DNA from: Megascapheus bottae
Lineage: Eukaryota; Chordata; Mammalia; Rodentia; Geomyidae
Direction of reading: 5' to 3'
DNA: 64,000 nt
Assembly: GCA_024803745.1 (NCBI GenBank)
Contig: JANJXV010000014.1
Location: 4,751,001-4,815,000 of the forward strand
Under the pieces are notes generated by a model. The model had not been told where the DNA came from. It saw only the letters and a list, made by a program, of their open reading frames with translations, and made no database searches. Position numbers and translations under genes: made by a program. This document shows, piece after piece, positions 1-11,504 of the stretch; position 1 is the stretch's first letter; each line of letters starts with the position of its first letter.

Positions 1-115
1 GGGGAGAGAAGTGGGACAAAAACATGAGAAGGGTTATCAATGTGTGAGAAGTAATGCACCAACTACCTGACAAATATATCTGTAACCCCTCTATACATTT
101 TCCTGACAATAAAAA
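1..115 (+). mobile_element. L1 3' UTR tail, cut by window edge
   Basis: G-rich start followed by the recurrent tail: an 'acatgagaa' block, 'gaagtaatgcacc', 'ctacctg', 'gtaacccctctatacat', then an A-rich end. The same tail closes several other copies here, including one at 41865-42545 that continues into L1 ORF2-like sequence, which is why it is assigned to L1. The 5' part lies outside the window. Confidence 0.7.
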
Positions 116-348
116 AATCTAAATCTCAGTGTTGAGCACACACAACAGTAAATGGACTCTATGTACTTTCTTTCTCAGAGCCAAGACATCCCCAGCTATT
201 TAACCCTAAGGTTTTGAAAATGAAAGCATTAAGAGAGACATAACTTCAGAGAAAAATTTTATAACTAGGCCCTAAATAATTTATAAACTTAAAAAAAACT
301 CCTAAGAAGATTTCCACGTGCTTTCATCTAGGGGATTCAAGTTGAAAC
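116..348. other. Unrecognised spacer
   Basis: AT-rich sequence with no repeat or coding signal that I recognise. Confidence 0.4.
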
Positions 349-364
349 AAAAATAGGAAAACAA

Positions 365-575
365 TGACCTGGAGTTTGGCCTAGAGGTAGAGTGCTTGCC
401 TAGCATGCGAAGACCCAGTTCGATTCCTTGGTACCACATACATTTAAAAAAAAAGGCTGGAAGTGGTGCTGTGGTTCAAGTGGTAGAACACCAGCCTTGA
501 GAAAAAGTTCAAGGATCGTGCTCAGGCCCTGAGTTCAAGCCCCATGACTGGCAAAAAAATAAGAAATAAAGAAAG
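365..575 (+). mobile_element. IDL-Geo dimeric SINE
   Basis: The left monomer is ID-like (tRNA-Ala-derived): box-A-like 'ggcctagaggtagagtgc', the 'tgcctagcatgc' motif and box-B-like 'agttcgattcc', then a short A-rich linker. The right monomer is Geo ('ggaagtggtgctgtgg' through 'gttcaagccccatgactggc'), followed by an A-rich tail. A perfect 16-bp target-site duplication (aaaaataggaaaacaa) lies at 349-364 and 576-591, marking an L1-mobilised insertion. The family is known, from memory, from Geomyoidea. Confidence 0.9.
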
Positions 576-850
576 AAAAATAGGAAAACAAGGGGAAAAA
601 CATCAATTTGCCATCCTGAAAATCATGATTCTTTGAAACTCCTTTCCAGTTGTAGATATATATTCTGCCTGCTGCTATGAGAAAAGGATCTCACTTTCAG
701 AGTGTAAGCTTTGTCTGGGTCTCCAGGTCCCCCAAAATGTGGATAAATAACTCTTGTAAGCATATCTAGGACAACTTTAACTCACAACTGTTTCATGGCT
801 GAATTCACAGTAACTCTTCAAGCTTTTCAAATACCTCGTAGATGAACTCT

Positions 851-1057
851 GGTATCTCATGCCTGTAATCCTAGCTATTCAGGAGGTTGAGTTCTGAAGA
901 TGGTGGTCACCGAAGCCAACCTATGCAGGAAACTCTGTGAGACTCCTCTCTCCAATTAACAACCATGAAACCAGAAGTGGCAATACAGCTTAAGTAGTAG
1001 AGCACTATCCTTGAACACCAAAACTCAGGACACTGTGCAGGCCCTGATTCAAGTTTC

Positions 1058-1059
<2 letters not shown>
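851..1059 (+). mobile_element. 7SL-Geo dimeric SINE
   Basis: The left half is 7SL/B1/Alu-like ('catgcctgtaatcctagc', 'attcaggaggttgag'); the right half is the Geo monomer ('accagaagtggc' to 'gccctgattcaagtttcag'). The copy is degenerate. It has no A tail and runs straight into the (CT)n microsatellite. Confidence 0.8.
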
Positions 1060-1146
<87 letters not shown>

Positions 1147-1189
1147 TTTCTCTCTCTCACTCTCTCTGTCACACACACACACACACACA
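1060..1189. repeat. (CT)n-(GT)n-(CA)n compound microsatellite
   Basis: About 70 bp of pure CT, then about 19 bp of GT, a TC-rich stretch and about 18 bp of CA. It sits at the 3' end of a 7SL-Geo SINE. The open reading frames here are made of this repeat. Confidence 0.95.
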
Positions 1190-1599
1190 TGCACACTTCA
1201 TAGTACTATGCCATGCATTTTCTATGTAAGCGCTTTCTACACTAATTTGTTTTTTTAAGCTATAAAAGACCAAAAAATTAAAAAAAAAAACCAAGGCAAC
1301 TGCAATACACTAATTTGAAAAGCTACCATTTTCATTTCCATTGAATGCCTCCATGTGATATAGCACGTGGGGCTTGGGCAACATGACCTTTGCCCTGCTG
1401 TGCCAGACGTCAGTGCAGACCCAGCTTGGCTCTCAAGTCCCATTCTGAATAGTTTTCCCTGTGGGGAAAGGCTTTCCTTATTATTGTTCCTCCTCTACAG
1501 TTGAATCATTCACCCTCCACTGAAGGTCATCATACCTGCTCTGTGTTTTCCCCCTGAGACTTAGAACAGTTACTATTTTTAATTAAGGGTTCATGTTAT
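1190..1599. other. Unrecognised sequence
   Basis: No gene or repeat recognised, apart from weak L2-like composition toward the right end. Confidence 0.35.
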
Positions 1600-2060
1600 C
1601 CTTCCTCTACGGTGCCACTCATCCTTCCAATAGTGTGTTCTGCTTTGCATCCCCATTCTGCCAAGCTCAATAAATACCATTGAATGGGTAGGCTTCATTG
1701 CCCTGACTCTGTTCTTTCTTCTTTCTCTCATTACAAGGAGACAGATCATCAGTGCAGGCCAAGGCCACTCCTGTCACTGTCTTCTGAGGTCTTCCTGGAG
1801 CTCTCACTCTGCAACTGTCCTCTCCCTTGTCTTCCTCCCATCTTAAATGCGCCATCGCCAGCCTTATTCCTCCAGCTACCATGTTAATCTCAATGCTCAA
1901 ACAAGTTGAACCTTTGGTGAACACTCTCTAGTTGCTCATCTCCCCTTTTCCTTCCACTCCAATGCAATCTGCTTTCTGTTCCCACCTCTCTATCCACATT
2001 CTTATCAGGGTCATCTATCACTTTCCCTCCTAAATCCAATTGACACTATTCGAATTTAGA
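1600..2060 (+). mobile_element. L2 (LINE2) ORF-region fragment
   Basis: Pyrimidine-rich sequence resembling the L2 ORF strand. The clearest part is about 1960-2050 ('tctgttcccacctctctatc', then 'cctaaatccaattgacact'), which matches the L2 block before the reverse transcriptase coding region. It is ancient, with no intact frame. Confidence 0.5.
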
Positions 2061-2104
2061 AGTCTCAGTTTCTGGAATGAATTTGTTTCTATGGTTTGTA
2101 TGCT

Positions 2105-2262
2105 ATTTAAAAGTGCCCAGCTTTTCTTAAAAAGTTAAACACACAATTACCAGGGGAATTCAGCCATCCCATTGCTCAGTATATACCAAGAGGAATTGAA
2201 AGTAGGATTCAAACAGACACTGATACAGAAATGTTCACTGCAAGTGAACATTTGCCTAGCCA
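2105..2262 (+). mobile_element. Old L1 (L1M-like) ORF2 3' fragment
   Basis: Resembles the L1 segment 'gttaaacatacaattaccat ... cagcaatcccattactgggtatataccc'. Here it is seen as 'cccattgctcagtatatacc' followed by a 'gaattgaaag'-type continuation. A 7SL-Geo SINE follows directly. Confidence 0.55.
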
Positions 2263-2265
2263 AAG

Positions 2266-2490
2266 TAGCCAGGCACTGAGAGCTGATGCCTGTAATCCTA
2301 GTTTTCAGGAGGCTAAAATTTGAGGATCACAGTTCAAAACCAACCCAAGCAGTAAAGTATGTAAGGCTTAACTCAAATTAACCACCAAAAAAGCTAGCAA
2401 TGGGGCTGTGGCTCAAGTGTTAGAGCACTTGTCTTGAGCAAAAAAGCTCAGGGACAATGTGTCCAGGCCCTGAATTCAAGCCTTATGACC
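2266..2490 (+). mobile_element. 7SL-Geo dimeric SINE
   Basis: 7SL-like left half ('gatgcctgtaatcctag', 'caggaggctaaaatttgagg'); Geo right half with box-A-like 'gtggctcaagtgttagagc' and box-B-like 'gaattcaagcc'. The tail is a (CA)n microsatellite, not poly(A). Confidence 0.85.
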
Positions 2491-2543
<53 letters not shown>

Positions 2544-2548
2544 GCGTG
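2491..2548. repeat. (CA)n running into GTGCGCGCGTG
   Basis: From 2492 to 2548 purine and pyrimidine alternate without a break for 57 nt, ending in a CG-rich block. Confidence 0.95.
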
Positions 2549-4285
2549 ATTTAAAAGAGGTTAAAATAACACGCATTTCTCCAATGAGAAGAAAGTTATC
2601 CAAAATATTAAATAACCTTAAATGAAAACCTTTGCAGTAATTCCCTTCTGTCCAAATTATTGGGGAAAATCTGACCTGGGAAAATTCCGTCCATGTGTAG
2701 GCATCTTGGAGATGCATATTGGAGAGAGCTTCCCAACTACTTTAGCTCCAGTCCATCCATGTATACAACCACATTTCATTTTTGCTATGACCAAAGTTTC
2801 TGTAGAGTGGTAAGCTAAATCAGAGTTTTCCAGTAACTTCAATGATGTAGGCAGAGGCTTTTTAACCCCTTCACAATTACTCTTGAGGTGGCATTGCACC
2901 TTTCCTACTCCTTCCCAACATCTCTTTTTACTGAAAGGTGATTGATGAACAACAAGGTAAGTGAGGAGAGAGCCAGCCATTTGCAAATGAAGTGAAGAAA
3001 ACAAGTGTGATATGAATGATGTGGACAGTTGAATAGAGGCCTGTAGTCTACACCTAAAAACCCAAACTAGCTTTACATCAAGTATGCAATTGTCAATGTT
3101 CCAATTTCCTGCATTTGCTGAATTTTGTCCTGCCCTAATATTCCCTGTAGTGAAGAAGAGCACATTCTCCATTTCAGGGAACTCTGGAACAGCAAGGAGC
3201 CAAATTGGTAGGAGTAATTTTTCCTTCTGTGTTAGTATTTGTTGGCAATACACACAATTGCCTGACAACCAAGTCTTACAATTCCCATAGCCTCACATTT
3301 CTCAAACCCCAAATAAAGCATCTTGCTCCATTAGAAAATATGCTACACGTTTATAATAGAAGGCCCCTAGAACTTCCAACTGTGAACTTTTATGTGGTTT
3401 GTTAGTAGCACTCAAGAGTTTCTTGTAAAATTCTCACTCCAAGGATAAGATGTTCCGTATCCACTGGGTGTTTTTACTGATGGGGATTCCATAGATTTGA
3501 AGGAGGACAGATCCAAGCAAAGAGGCTTTTTACTACACCAAGTTATTAAGTCTTGAACATGGGCTGTGGCAGTGGAAAAGGAATGCTTCCAAAAATATTT
3601 TTTAAAAAAAGAGGCAGGAGGATACTTGGTATCGAAAGCATTTATTATTCCAAGTCTTTTCCTTCGCTTCCTTGAATTACCTGGTGGTCTCATGGCCTGA
3701 GAGAATGTTCCCCACCAGAATAAAGTAAAAGCAAGCCTCATTTCCACTCTTCTTTTCCCCCCTCTTAAAAAAATAAACTTGACACAGGAACTTTTTAACT
3801 CCCATGGAATTTTGAGGAGATCCCATGAAACTGTATCTAAACTGTGCCTTCTCTAGAGGCACTCCCTCATGCACAGGACTCTGGCCCTGATTTTGTAACT
3901 GTTTATGACTGATTTACAGAACTTTTACTTGGCAGGCACTGCTGTTACTGTTAGCTGGTTACTATGGATCTTTCCACATGCCACTCTGGCATGTTGCATT
4001 AAAAATAACCTCCCAAGACTGTACAGAATGCATAGACCAACAAGAGGACAGTCATAGCCTCAGACTCCAAGCTCTGCTCTGGGCCTGTGTGTTCACATGT
4101 TCTCTTGGATGAAGCAGCTGCAAGGAGGAAGAAAGAAACTTCTAATGCCCACTAAGACATCCAGATGTACTGTACATTTTTTAGAGTTTCTCCAAAGCAG
4201 AAGTTCTTAGAGATCAACAACATCTTAAAAAGAAAACAACTATTACCCGACAGAGTAATAAAATACAAATTAAAAGTATTTGTTA
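2549..4285. other. Unrecognised sequence with a 203-codon minus ORF
   Basis: No repeat family recognised. It contains the longest open frame of the window that is not low-complexity (2657-3268, minus). The frame shows no domain, signal peptide or similarity that I recognise, and other open frames overlap it on the plus strand. It could be a chance frame in AT-rich DNA. No promoter or splice context was seen. Confidence 0.4.
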
Positions 4286-4289
4286 AGGG

Positions 4290-4465
4290 CACTAATCCAA
4301 ATCCAGACTGTCTGGGTTTGAATCTGAGCTCTAATGTTTAACTAACTCCAGGATCATAGCAAGTTACACCACGACCACAGCTGTCTCATTGGCAACATGG
4401 AGAATAACATTCTCCATTTTACAGGATTGTTCTGGGACTGAAGGGAAATGTTCAGGTTAAAGCTG
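4290..4465 (+). mobile_element. MIR SINE
   Basis: Matches the MIR plan: 'gactgtctgggtttgaatct' followed by a gap, 'agcaagttac', 'tgtctcattggcaacatgg' in place of the usual 'cctcatctgtaaaatgg', and 'acaggattgttctgggact'. Old and degenerate. Confidence 0.65.
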
Positions 4466-5832
4466 TAGTTGAATATTCACACACAGACTATGTTCAATCA
4501 ATAGATTGCTATTCTCAAAACTTCTTTGAATGAGTAGTGGCCTAAGAAATACTTTGATGCTCTATTCTAGATTAAATAGTTAAGATCAGAGCTATAGTTG
4601 ATTCATCTTTGGGTGTTCTCCACAGTGCATGTAGATGCTGAGTAAATATTTATGGAATTAATTGAAAAGAGACAGTACATTATTAATGTAAGAGGCAACA
4701 GGATGCAAACTGGTAGGGGAAAAAAATCACAGGATTCAAGTGCAAATAATATCCAATGCCAAGAAAACACTGATGTTCCCTGAAATGAAATGAATATATC
4801 AGGCTACAAATGAATATGATACTTGTAGTGCTGGGTCTAGTTCAGCAAGTCTGGTTCTCACTGGATAGTACAGAGAGAGAAAGGCTTTTTATCTCTATCC
4901 CTCCCTTGGCTCTAGCCCAGGAATCAAGATTGCCTAGGACACTGAAGAAGAATCATAAACCCAAAGCCAGACACCACAGTCACCACAGCAAAGTCACTTC
5001 CTCATGCCTCTCCAGACTTCAGGATGTATAGAATTCACCATTGGCTCTGGTGTACCGAGGGACACAAAATCAGGATTGTACAGCCTCTGCTCTGGGTTCG
5101 ACCATTATGATCTGAATGTGTGTGAAGAAGGAAGAGGAAAAGGAGAGATTTGTTGATTCCTCTTTCTTTCTCATTCTTTTCCAATAAAAGGTAATGGTCC
5201 CTCCCACTATGAATGCCTGCAATTAGAGGTACTACAATGAAGGATAATGATGATAATGGGCATACCATGGAGCAGGGTAGAAGGAACCTAACACAGCGTT
5301 TGGGACTTGGCTGGGTGATTTAGACAGGCTGGAAGAGTGGTGTCAGATGAAAACAAGAATAAAGCTTTGTCAAAGAATTTTCCATCTATTACACTAGCCA
5401 GGAAGAAGGAACATTTGGGAATCTGTAGTTTGTATTATATTTGTGATTTGTCTGGGCTCAAACATAATTAGGCAGCCTTTCTGTATTGTGGACACAGACA
5501 GGCCTGTCAGTGTTGTGAGACTGTTCATATCCAACAGTACAACACCAAGACCAAGTTGAGAGCATTAGACTAACTAGAAACACCAAAGCCTTACTAACTG
5601 GGCCTGACATGAAGTAGAATGTCCTCATCTATTTTTCTCCTTCTTGAGTCTTATGAAGAAAATAGACAAATGGTAGGCCAGGAGCTGGGAAACGTATTTC
5701 AAGTCTCCTGACAATGTCAACCACATGTCATTTGAACCTGTTGATGATGGTACCCCATGAATACTAATTAGGTGTCAGGTTGATGCCAATCTATACTATC
5801 TCAGTTTTTGTTTTGTCAGTTGTTTTATTATT
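4466..5832. other. Unrecognised sequence
   Basis: No gene or repeat recognised. Frames of 73 and 77 codons (4810-5031 plus, 5035-5268 minus) show nothing recognisable. Confidence 0.35.
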
Positions 5833-5844
5833 AAGGGTACATGA

Positions 5845-6024
5845 GAGGCTGGGAGTTTGGCCTAGTGGTAGAGTGCTTGCCTAGCATGCACGAAGACCTG
5901 GGTTCAATTCCTTGGTACCACATACGTAGAAAAAATGGCAGAGCTCTTGAGAAAGTCCAAGGACAGTGCTCAGACCTGAGCTCAAACCCAGGACTGGCAA
6001 AACAAAACAAAACAAAACCAAAAA
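5845..6024 (+). mobile_element. IDL-Geo SINE with Geo deletion
   Basis: A full ID-like half ('ggcctagtggtagagtgc', 'gggttcaattccttgg'). The Geo half has lost about 25-30 bp at its start, so the linker runs into 'ggcagagctcttgagaaagt'. The A tail is interrupted (acaaaacaaaac). Exact 12-bp target-site duplication aagggtacatga at 5833-5844 and 6025-6036. Confidence 0.9.
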
Positions 6025-6088
6025 AAGGGTACATGATCAAAATCCTACATACAATGTCTTAGATGGTACATTCTGAATTAAAAACAAA

Positions 6089-6372
6089 TTTTCTGGGTCT
6101 CACCTATAATTGTAGCTATTCAAGAGGGAGAGGTCAGGAAGTTTGCAGTTCGAGGCTTTCCATGACAAAAAGTTGACAAAATCTCATTTCCACATAAAAG
6201 ACAGGTAGAATGTGCCTGGCATCCCAGCTAGTGTAGGAAACTTAAACGGGAGGATTGGGGTTCAGGCAAAAAGTAGGATCTTATCTCTAAATTAATTGGA
6301 TCTTAACGAGCCAAGGGTATGACTTTTCTAGCAAGCATTAAGTCATGATTTCATACCCTAGTACTGAAAAAA
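6089..6372 (+). mobile_element. Three-part SINE: 7SL-7SL-tRNA-like
   Basis: First 7SL-like unit ('tgggtctcacctataattgt', 'tagctattcaagaggg') to about 6205; second 7SL-like unit ('gtgcctggcatcccagctag', 'gggaggattggggttcagg') to about 6300; then a tRNA-like end with 'tctagcaagcattaagtc' and 'tttcataccctagtac'. Degenerate, so old. The same plan is seen on the minus strand at 13140-13464. Confidence 0.6.
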
Positions 6373-6918
6373 AAGCAAACAACTACAAACAAACAAAAAT
6401 TTCTCACAGGCATTAATGATATCCTGACTCAAATAAGATGAACTTCATTAACAATTCATATAATGCACCAAATTAAGCTTTGTTTGTCTGTTTAAATCTT
6501 AATACATAAGGTGAAGGTGGGAAATTCTAGCTGAGAAGCAACAGAAGCTTGAAAGTAACTTATTAGTTTAGTTGTGTGTGAGTTTAAATGTGGTTAACAG
6601 GACCTTTTTTCTCAAAAAAAGTTAGGTCATACTAAGGGAAATATGGAATCCCTGCTAAGGAAATTAACAATCCTATTTATTTTTCAGTGGTCTTACAATA
6701 ACTTGAAATCCTGTGCTAGGGTCTGGACAGCACATTTCATAAGAAATATTTTAATGATATAAATATATATATCATTATATATGTCATATATATCATATAT
6801 TATAATGTGATGCTCAAGATTTGAAAAGAATATGTATGTAATTAGCATTTCCAGCCTTTTAGACAATTGTCTTTGGGTTGGGAACCTTAAAACTCCCCTT
6901 TTTTAGATCTTTTGTTAA
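6373..6918. other. Unrecognised AT-rich sequence
   Basis: Includes a (TATA)-rich tract at about 6758-6805 with short inverted repeats. No gene or repeat family recognised. Confidence 0.35.
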
Positions 6919-6998
6919 AATTAAGTAGTTGTACAAAGAGGTTTCAATTCCATAGGTAAGATTATGAATTTAAGACATCTTCATCAATATCATTCTTT
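6919..6998 (-). mobile_element. L1 3'-end fragment, second tail type
   Basis: The complement of a 'ccctttgtacaactactt'-type L1 tail ('agtagttgtacaaagaggtt' in plus). Related blocks occur at 41797-41860 and, in plus orientation, at 43240-43280. Confidence 0.45.
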
Positions 6999-6999
6999 C

Positions 7000-7097
7000 T
7001 TTTTTGAGACATACTTTTGCTAGGTGTGTCAAGCTAGTACTGAACTCAGTTCTCCTGCCTCAGCCACCCTAGTGCTAGAATTACAAACATGTGCATT
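7000..7097 (-). mobile_element. B1-like (7SL) SINE monomer
   Basis: The minus-strand 7SL plan: 'ttttttgagaca', 'ctagtactgaactcagttct', 'cctgcctcagccaccctagt', 'gctagaattacaaacatgtg'. No Geo half is attached. Confidence 0.65.
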
Positions 7098-7350
7098 GCA
7101 AAATAAACAATAAATTTTCCCTGCTGTGATATAGAACATTAGAACTTTACTTCTCTGTATAACTGAATTTGAGAATCTGCTTACCTCCCTACTTATGGCT
7201 GATATTCTTCCCAAATTCTCATAAATACTACTCTCCATGTCTACATAACATTATATTATTTTAGCTTCCGCATGTGAGCAAGAACCTGGTATTTATCTTT
7301 CTGGGCCTGGCTGATGTCACTTAACATAATGTAGACATGACATTTTTTTT
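7098..7350 (-). mobile_element. Antisense L1 fragment
   Basis: Resembles the antisense L1 block around 'cacatgagtgagaacctgg ... ttctgtgcctggcttatttcacttaacataatg'; seen here as 'catgtgagcaagaacctgg' and 'gtcacttaacataatg'. Confidence 0.5.
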
Positions 7351-8726
7351 TGAAGAACACAAATGCCTCAACCAGAAGTGACTAAGGCTCTTCTTAACTT
7401 AGAAACGTGATGTGGATTGTGCCAAAACAAAAACACAAAATTGTGGGAGGAGTGACTCATGAAGTAGTGGACCTTTATTTAACCTATTGAACAAGAAGAG
7501 ATCTAGGGCAAACTGTTTCCAAGTATTTTACGACTATCCCAGGAAAGGGGAATGATTAACACTCACATAATGAGTGTTGTTAATTCATCTCTCAGTGATC
7601 TAATCTCCAGGATTAGAATCCCTCAAGATAGAGCTGGAAAGCCATACCTAAAGATTAGAAGTTTAAGATGACAATAACTGCAGTAGTATTATCTCTTTCA
7701 TCTCTACAGATCTGAAGCTGGGTAATACATATCCAGTGGAAGTTGCTTTATTCTCTGAACATCCTATTCAGAACTTCTCAAAATACCAAAGTTTATGAAT
7801 CTTCATTGTTTGGCTCTCAATTTAATGATTTTGAACTTGAATAATTGATTCAGGCCTATATGTTTCATCTGACTTCTTAATAACTGTCTCTAATTTAGAT
7901 ATTAATATTCTAAATTATGGATCCCAATTTGATTACTAACTGGTCTCTATGAGGCTAGGATCATCACTGCAATACAGTTCTAGTTTCACAGAGCTATAAA
8001 CTCTTAGTATGGGCTCCAAGTCCTTAAAACTCTTCCTCCCCAATCCTTGACAGTGGAATTCTGGTAAGGAATTCTTTCTGAAAGTTCACAATTATCTTAG
8101 TGTATAAGCAATTAAACTTCTGGTCTTTGGGTGCTCTTTAGAACATCTTAGTATAGTTAGCATTTTTGAAATCTCAAATAAACCTGTAGAATATTATTTT
8201 GCATAAAGCTTTTAGTCTGGGTTCCTAGAAAGCAGGGCCTGAGGCAGGGATTAAGTGTCAATATGTTACTTGGAAAGATAATACCAGATTCCCAAGTGTG
8301 AAGAAAAAAGAAAATGAAACAGAAAAAGATAGGAAGCCACACAAAGTGAAAGATTTCCACACTGGCCGTGAAATACAATGAGCACTATATAGATAGAGCA
8401 GAATCCTGACTGACTCTATACATACAGTGAGCCAAAAAGAAATGAAGAAGAGGAAATGTATCTACCTAGTAGCCTCCTAGTTTCCATTGTCAAGTTTGGC
8501 TCACAAACAATGTGTTACCTAAGCCTTTCCAGCTAGCCTCATTCAAGACCTTTGACATTGATCTGGAAAGCTAGATTCTACATACAACTATGCAGTGTTT
8601 TATTTAAACCCAGAAGAAGCAGGACAAGCTACACAGTTGAGTCCTTCCAGTTCCTGGGTTCTGAGGCTGAGATGACTAATTCAGAAGACCTGGATATAGA
8701 GAAGCAATAAGAAGTCACTAAAGTTG
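7351..8726. other. Unrecognised sequence
   Basis: No gene or repeat recognised. Ends at the target-site duplication of the next SINE. Confidence 0.35.
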
Positions 8727-8925
8727 GGGCCGGGAGTTTGGCCTAGTGGTTGAGTGCTTGCCTAGCATGCACGAAGACCCGGGTTCGAGTCCTCGGTACC
8801 ACATACATAGAAAAAAGCCAGAAGTGGTGCTGAGGCTCAAGTGGTAGAGCTCTAGCCTTGAGAAAGTCCAAGGACAGTGCTCAGGCCCTGAGCTCAAGCC
8901 CGGACTGGCAAAAAAAAAAAAAAAA
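8727..8925 (+). mobile_element. IDL-Geo SINE, young type
   Basis: Near-complete copy: 'gggccgggagtttggcctag', 'cccgggttcgagtcctcgg', linker, 'gaagtggtgctgaggctcaag', 'gagctcaagcccggactggc', then about 16 A. Target-site duplication gaagtcactaaagttg at 8711-8726 and gaaatcactaaagttg at 8926-8941 (one mismatch). Confidence 0.93.
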
Positions 8926-8944
8926 GAAATCACTAAAGTTGTTT

Positions 8945-9076
8945 CTGACTTCTTTCTGGTTAATCTAGGATCTCAATATATTGCTAGATTGGTTTTGAAC
9001 TCCTGAATCTAAATGATCTTCTACTTAAGCCTCCAGAGTGGCTAGAATTACAACCACCCATCACCGTGCTCAGCTA
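8945..9076 (-). mobile_element. B1-like (7SL) SINE monomer
   Basis: Minus-strand 7SL plan ('gattggttttgaactcctga', 'cttaagcctccagagtggct', 'agaattacaaccaccc', 'ccgtgctcagc'). Divergent, with no Geo half. Confidence 0.65.
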
Positions 9077-10129
9077 CTCTCACTTTCTAAATCCCTACCA
9101 TTTTCTGAGTTTAGTGAACTCTTTAGGATTTCACCTATACTTTTTGTGGCTCAGATTTCTGGTGTCCAGCTGTATGTGAAATCTACTCTCCCTCCTTGAC
9201 CCACCAAGGTGTGTGATTTCCTGCCCCTGTAGTCAGGTGGGCTCAACTGATTGGCTGTGGGCAAGTCGTGAGAGAGATATGATGTATATTGCAGGCCAGT
9301 GTATTTTAGCAGAGAGCAAGACAGAATCCTTGGGGATTTGATCTACCTGACTACCAACAGGAATCAGTTAAAATGCCTCTGGAGAAGCATGTTCAGAGTC
9401 AACCACAAAATCAGGATCCAGAATCAAGCTGTCGGAATGAGCAGGCTCAGACATGGCTATTGGCCACATCACCCCTGCCAGTGTACATCACTACTGCAGG
9501 GCTCTGTTTAGCACTGTGAATAGTTTCTATGTGCTCCTTGTTTCTTTGGGTCACTGTATTCAGGGGGAAAAAATTCCTCTCTCTGAGGGTAGAAATGACC
9601 TCTACGTCATACATCTGTACCTTAGCTACCAGAAGAGTAAGGAAAGCCATCTGTCCCCTTCTGCTTTCACTTCACAGAAACACACTCAAGTATGTCCCCA
9701 AATAGCAAAGAGCTTGAACATTAAGCATAGAAAAAAAATCCAAAACTCCTGCCAATGTCCACAGTGGTCTTGACCTGTGCTAAGCCACTGACTGGTTTCT
9801 TTTCTTGCATAATCAATGAATGGATATTTGTGATGAACAACTAGGTAATTTAGATATAACTTTGAAGGGCATAAATAGAAATCTACTGACTTCCACGTTT
9901 CAATATCGAAGGATTTCTGGTTTTGCTTTGCTGTTTTGGTTTGGTTTGTTTTTGCTCCTGATGGAAATCAAGAACCAAAAGTTCTGTGTCAATAATGCCC
10001 ATTACATTGCTATACTAGCCTTTCTGTTAGGTAGAGCTTTATGATTTCTTTTTCTAGGTGTATCTGGATATCTCCTGGCTTTCTCCTTCTGAAGTTCCAC
10101 TTTCAAGGTACACAGAAATAACCAGCTCA
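9077..10129. other. Unrecognised sequence
   Basis: Moderately GC-balanced part at 9190-9520 with no repeat I can name. The 106-codon frame at 9453-9773 shows no recognisable domain. Confidence 0.35.
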
Positions 10130-10224
10130 CCTCTCTCTCTCTCTCTGTCTCTCTCTGTCTCTCTCTCTCTCCCTCCCCCCTCCTCCCTCCCTCCCTCCCT
10201 CTCTCCCTCCCTCCCTCCCTCCCT

Positions 10225-10317
<93 letters not shown>
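10130..10317. repeat. (CT)n / (CCCT)n homopyrimidine microsatellite
   Basis: About 185 bp of C/T broken only by two G (ctgtctct). CCCT units lie in the middle and a pure (CT) run of about 90 bp on the right. The long frames here (10002-10454 minus, 10058-10540 plus) are this repeat. Confidence 0.95.
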
Positions 10318-10320
<3 letters not shown>

Positions 10321-11054
10321 CTATGTTGAAATAGACAGAAGATCCCAATCACAATGCTTAGCCCAAACATCTCTAGATTATATGCCTTGGGTGACTGATA
10401 GTGTCTCTTCAAAATGCTTGAGATTAAACTGGGTGGAGAGAGGAAGAGATCCATATTCTTTTGTCCTTTTGGGCTCTCTACTTTACAAGATATTATTACC
10501 TATCTCAAAATTCCATCTTCAAGAAACAAAGAAATACTAGATTTAAAGATAACAGATTGTTAGGAAGATGCTAGACTTAACAGGGGTGTTCCACAACCTT
10601 TCAAGATTCTTCTTGCACAGACTCGCAGTCTGGTGAGTGTGTCTTATGTCTTCAATTCTCAAAGGGGGTAATTAAGTCCTGAACTCAGAATTTGAGGAAT
10701 GCTGCTTCTGGTCATTCGTGAGGTGAGGTGAGGTGGATATAAATGGGAAAGTCAAGGATACAGGTTGTGAGAACTTAAAAGGGAAAGTATAAATCTAAAA
10801 AATTCCAATGTCTGCTTCCATGGGAATTCTATAATAATACCAGCAGCAAATAGTACCACCTGAAGCAAGATGGCTTCGGATAAACAAAATGTCCTGCTTC
10901 TCTGTTGCAACATATGATGCAACATCCGTCTCAGCTGAGACAATGATTGCTTTGCCCATAGATAGCAGGACGACAGTCAATAATAATATGCACCAGAGGA
11001 AATACAACACTAGAGAGGTTCATTTTATTTTTATTTTATTTGTTTATTTGTTTA
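10318..11054. other. Unrecognised sequence
   Basis: No gene or repeat recognised, apart from a short (GAGGT)n run near 10722-10735. Confidence 0.35.
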
Positions 11055-11214
11055 GTGCCAGACCTGTGGCTTGAACTTTACTTTTGGCTTTTAGATGGTT
11101 AATTGGAAATAAGAATCTCACAGACTTTCCTACTTGGACTAGCTTTGAACCATGATCTTTGCATCTCAGTCCCGAGTTAACTAGGATTACAGGCATGAGC
11201 CACCAGCACCCAGC
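11055..11214 (-). mobile_element. 7SL-Geo SINE, most of Geo missing
   Basis: Minus strand: a remnant of the Geo end ('gtgccagacctgtggcttga'), then the linker and 7SL half ('ttaattggaaataagaatct', 'gattacaggcatgagccacc', 'agcacccagct'). Confidence 0.75.
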
Positions 11215-11504
11215 TTACTTTACTTAAACTTACAGAATGTTTTCTGTAATTAAAGGTAATCAGGGAAGGGTTGGGTTTTTTACTTTTGTAATGCCATCAC
11301 TGAGTAGTCACTGCATGAGAATCACTAGGTGTTTGACATACACATTTCACATGCTGTTTATAAAAGCTTTACCTATGAAGAACTGAAGTTCAGAAGGTGT
11401 CGTTAATTTCTCTAGTCACATAGCAAATAAATGGCAGATTTGGAAAGTGAATCTAAGGACACTTGGTTCTAAGATACATCTGCTATGTACTGGAGGACAG
11501 TGCC

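Noticed and set aside
365..440. Functional tRNA-Ala gene
   Set aside because: The tRNA-like part lacks a full cloverleaf and is the left half of a SINE with target duplications.
907..1229. Opposed 95- and 72-codon frames
   Set aside because: Both are translations of the CT/GT/CA microsatellite and the adjoining SINE.
5831..6062. Recurrent ~70-codon frames with a shared peptide (also near 8718, 28812, 29458, 30725, 43301)
   Set aside because: The common peptide is the translation of IDL-Geo SINE copies, not a protein family.
6758..6805. AT palindrome cluster as an origin or attachment region
   Set aside because: Simple TA-rich sequence; short inverted repeats are expected by chance there.
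10002..10540. 150- and 160-codon frames
   Set aside because: Mostly Arg-Glu or Ser-Leu repeats encoded by the CT-rich microsatellite.
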